The notes beneath the pieces were generated by a model. That model had not been told where the DNA came from. It made no database searches and worked only from the letters and a program-made list of their open reading frames with translations. A DNA stretch of 64,000 nt. It comes from Nothopassalora personata (lineage: Eukaryota > Ascomycota > Dothideomycetes > Mycosphaerellales > Mycosphaerellaceae). Shown in pieces: positions 63,909 to 64,000 of this stretch. The stretch's first letter is position 1. Every line of letters begins with the position of its first letter. Made by a program: the position numbers and the translations under genes. The DNA is taken from positions 1,240,001-1,304,000 of the forward strand of contig CM066290.1 of assembly GCA_033816765.1 (NCBI GenBank), read 5' to 3'.

Positions 63909-64000
63909 GATTCGATGGAGAGGCGAAGAATTCTAATACGACCAGAATCAACATCGGCGATGTCAATAGCCACAGGCCGGATCCATGGCCTGAGGTCGCG

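Noticed and set aside
1..64000. CRISPR array, bacterial operons or prophage
   Set aside because: Spliced genes, mitochondrial targeting sequences and fungal retroelements mark the window as eukaryotic. The tandem repeats lack spacers.

Overview
The window is from a filamentous ascomycete, most likely a Dothideomycete (the rank is inference). Genes carry short GT-AG introns of about 44-68 nt. HET, F-box and BTB accessory genes are present. The first 18.3 kb shows the footprint of repeat-induced point mutation (RIP): CpA/TpG depleted, TpA raised, and Gln/Trp codons replaced by TAG/TAA in otherwise open frames.

Region 1 (1-18317) is a nest of retroelements. A heavily mutated remnant ending in a probable Copia-type LTR (18143-18317) was interrupted by a 12.1-kb Ty3/Gypsy element (1041-15525, 373-bp LTRs) with recognisable gag, protease, RT, RNase H and integrase. 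That element also has a large third coding region of unknown function. A 16-bp GC-rich palindrome occurs in each LTR and ahead of pol and ORF3. Two younger, non-RIPped, non-autonomous LTR elements sit inside. One (10491-12867) has 316-bp LTRs with no difference seen, a CGGTA target duplication, an intact Gag ORF and a convergent antisense Cys-rich ORF. The other (16653-17929) has 161-bp LTRs with no difference seen, an AAGCG target duplication and five 79-bp hairpin-bearing repeats.

Region 2 (18318-43283) is a normal housekeeping block: GDP-mannose pyrophosphorylase, a disordered basic protein, an aromatic amino-acid decarboxylase, mitochondrial i-AAA protease YME1, the mitochondrial calcium uniporter, polyadenylation factor PFS2, the PP4 regulatory subunit PSY2/SMEK, and a DGAT1-like acyltransferase.

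Region 3 (43284-56637) mixes live genes with decayed accessory genes. Live genes are an 8-Cys secreted protein, an OsmC-like protein, a BTB protein, an MFS transporter and pyrroline-5-carboxylate reductase. Decayed genes are an SDR, two F-box-like genes, an FMO and a HET gene. It also holds a 13 x 13-bp CCAAT minisatellite.

Region 4 (56638-64000) holds a pyruvoyl-dependent decarboxylase of the phosphatidylserine decarboxylase/PsiD-like type, a divergent CAX-type cation/H+ antiporter, a hydrophobin-like secreted protein, an AhpC/TSA thioredoxin-fold protein and an RNase H-like pseudogene. Several gene models were rebuilt by hand from splice signals, so their intron coordinates are predictions. 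All residue numbers are approximate.
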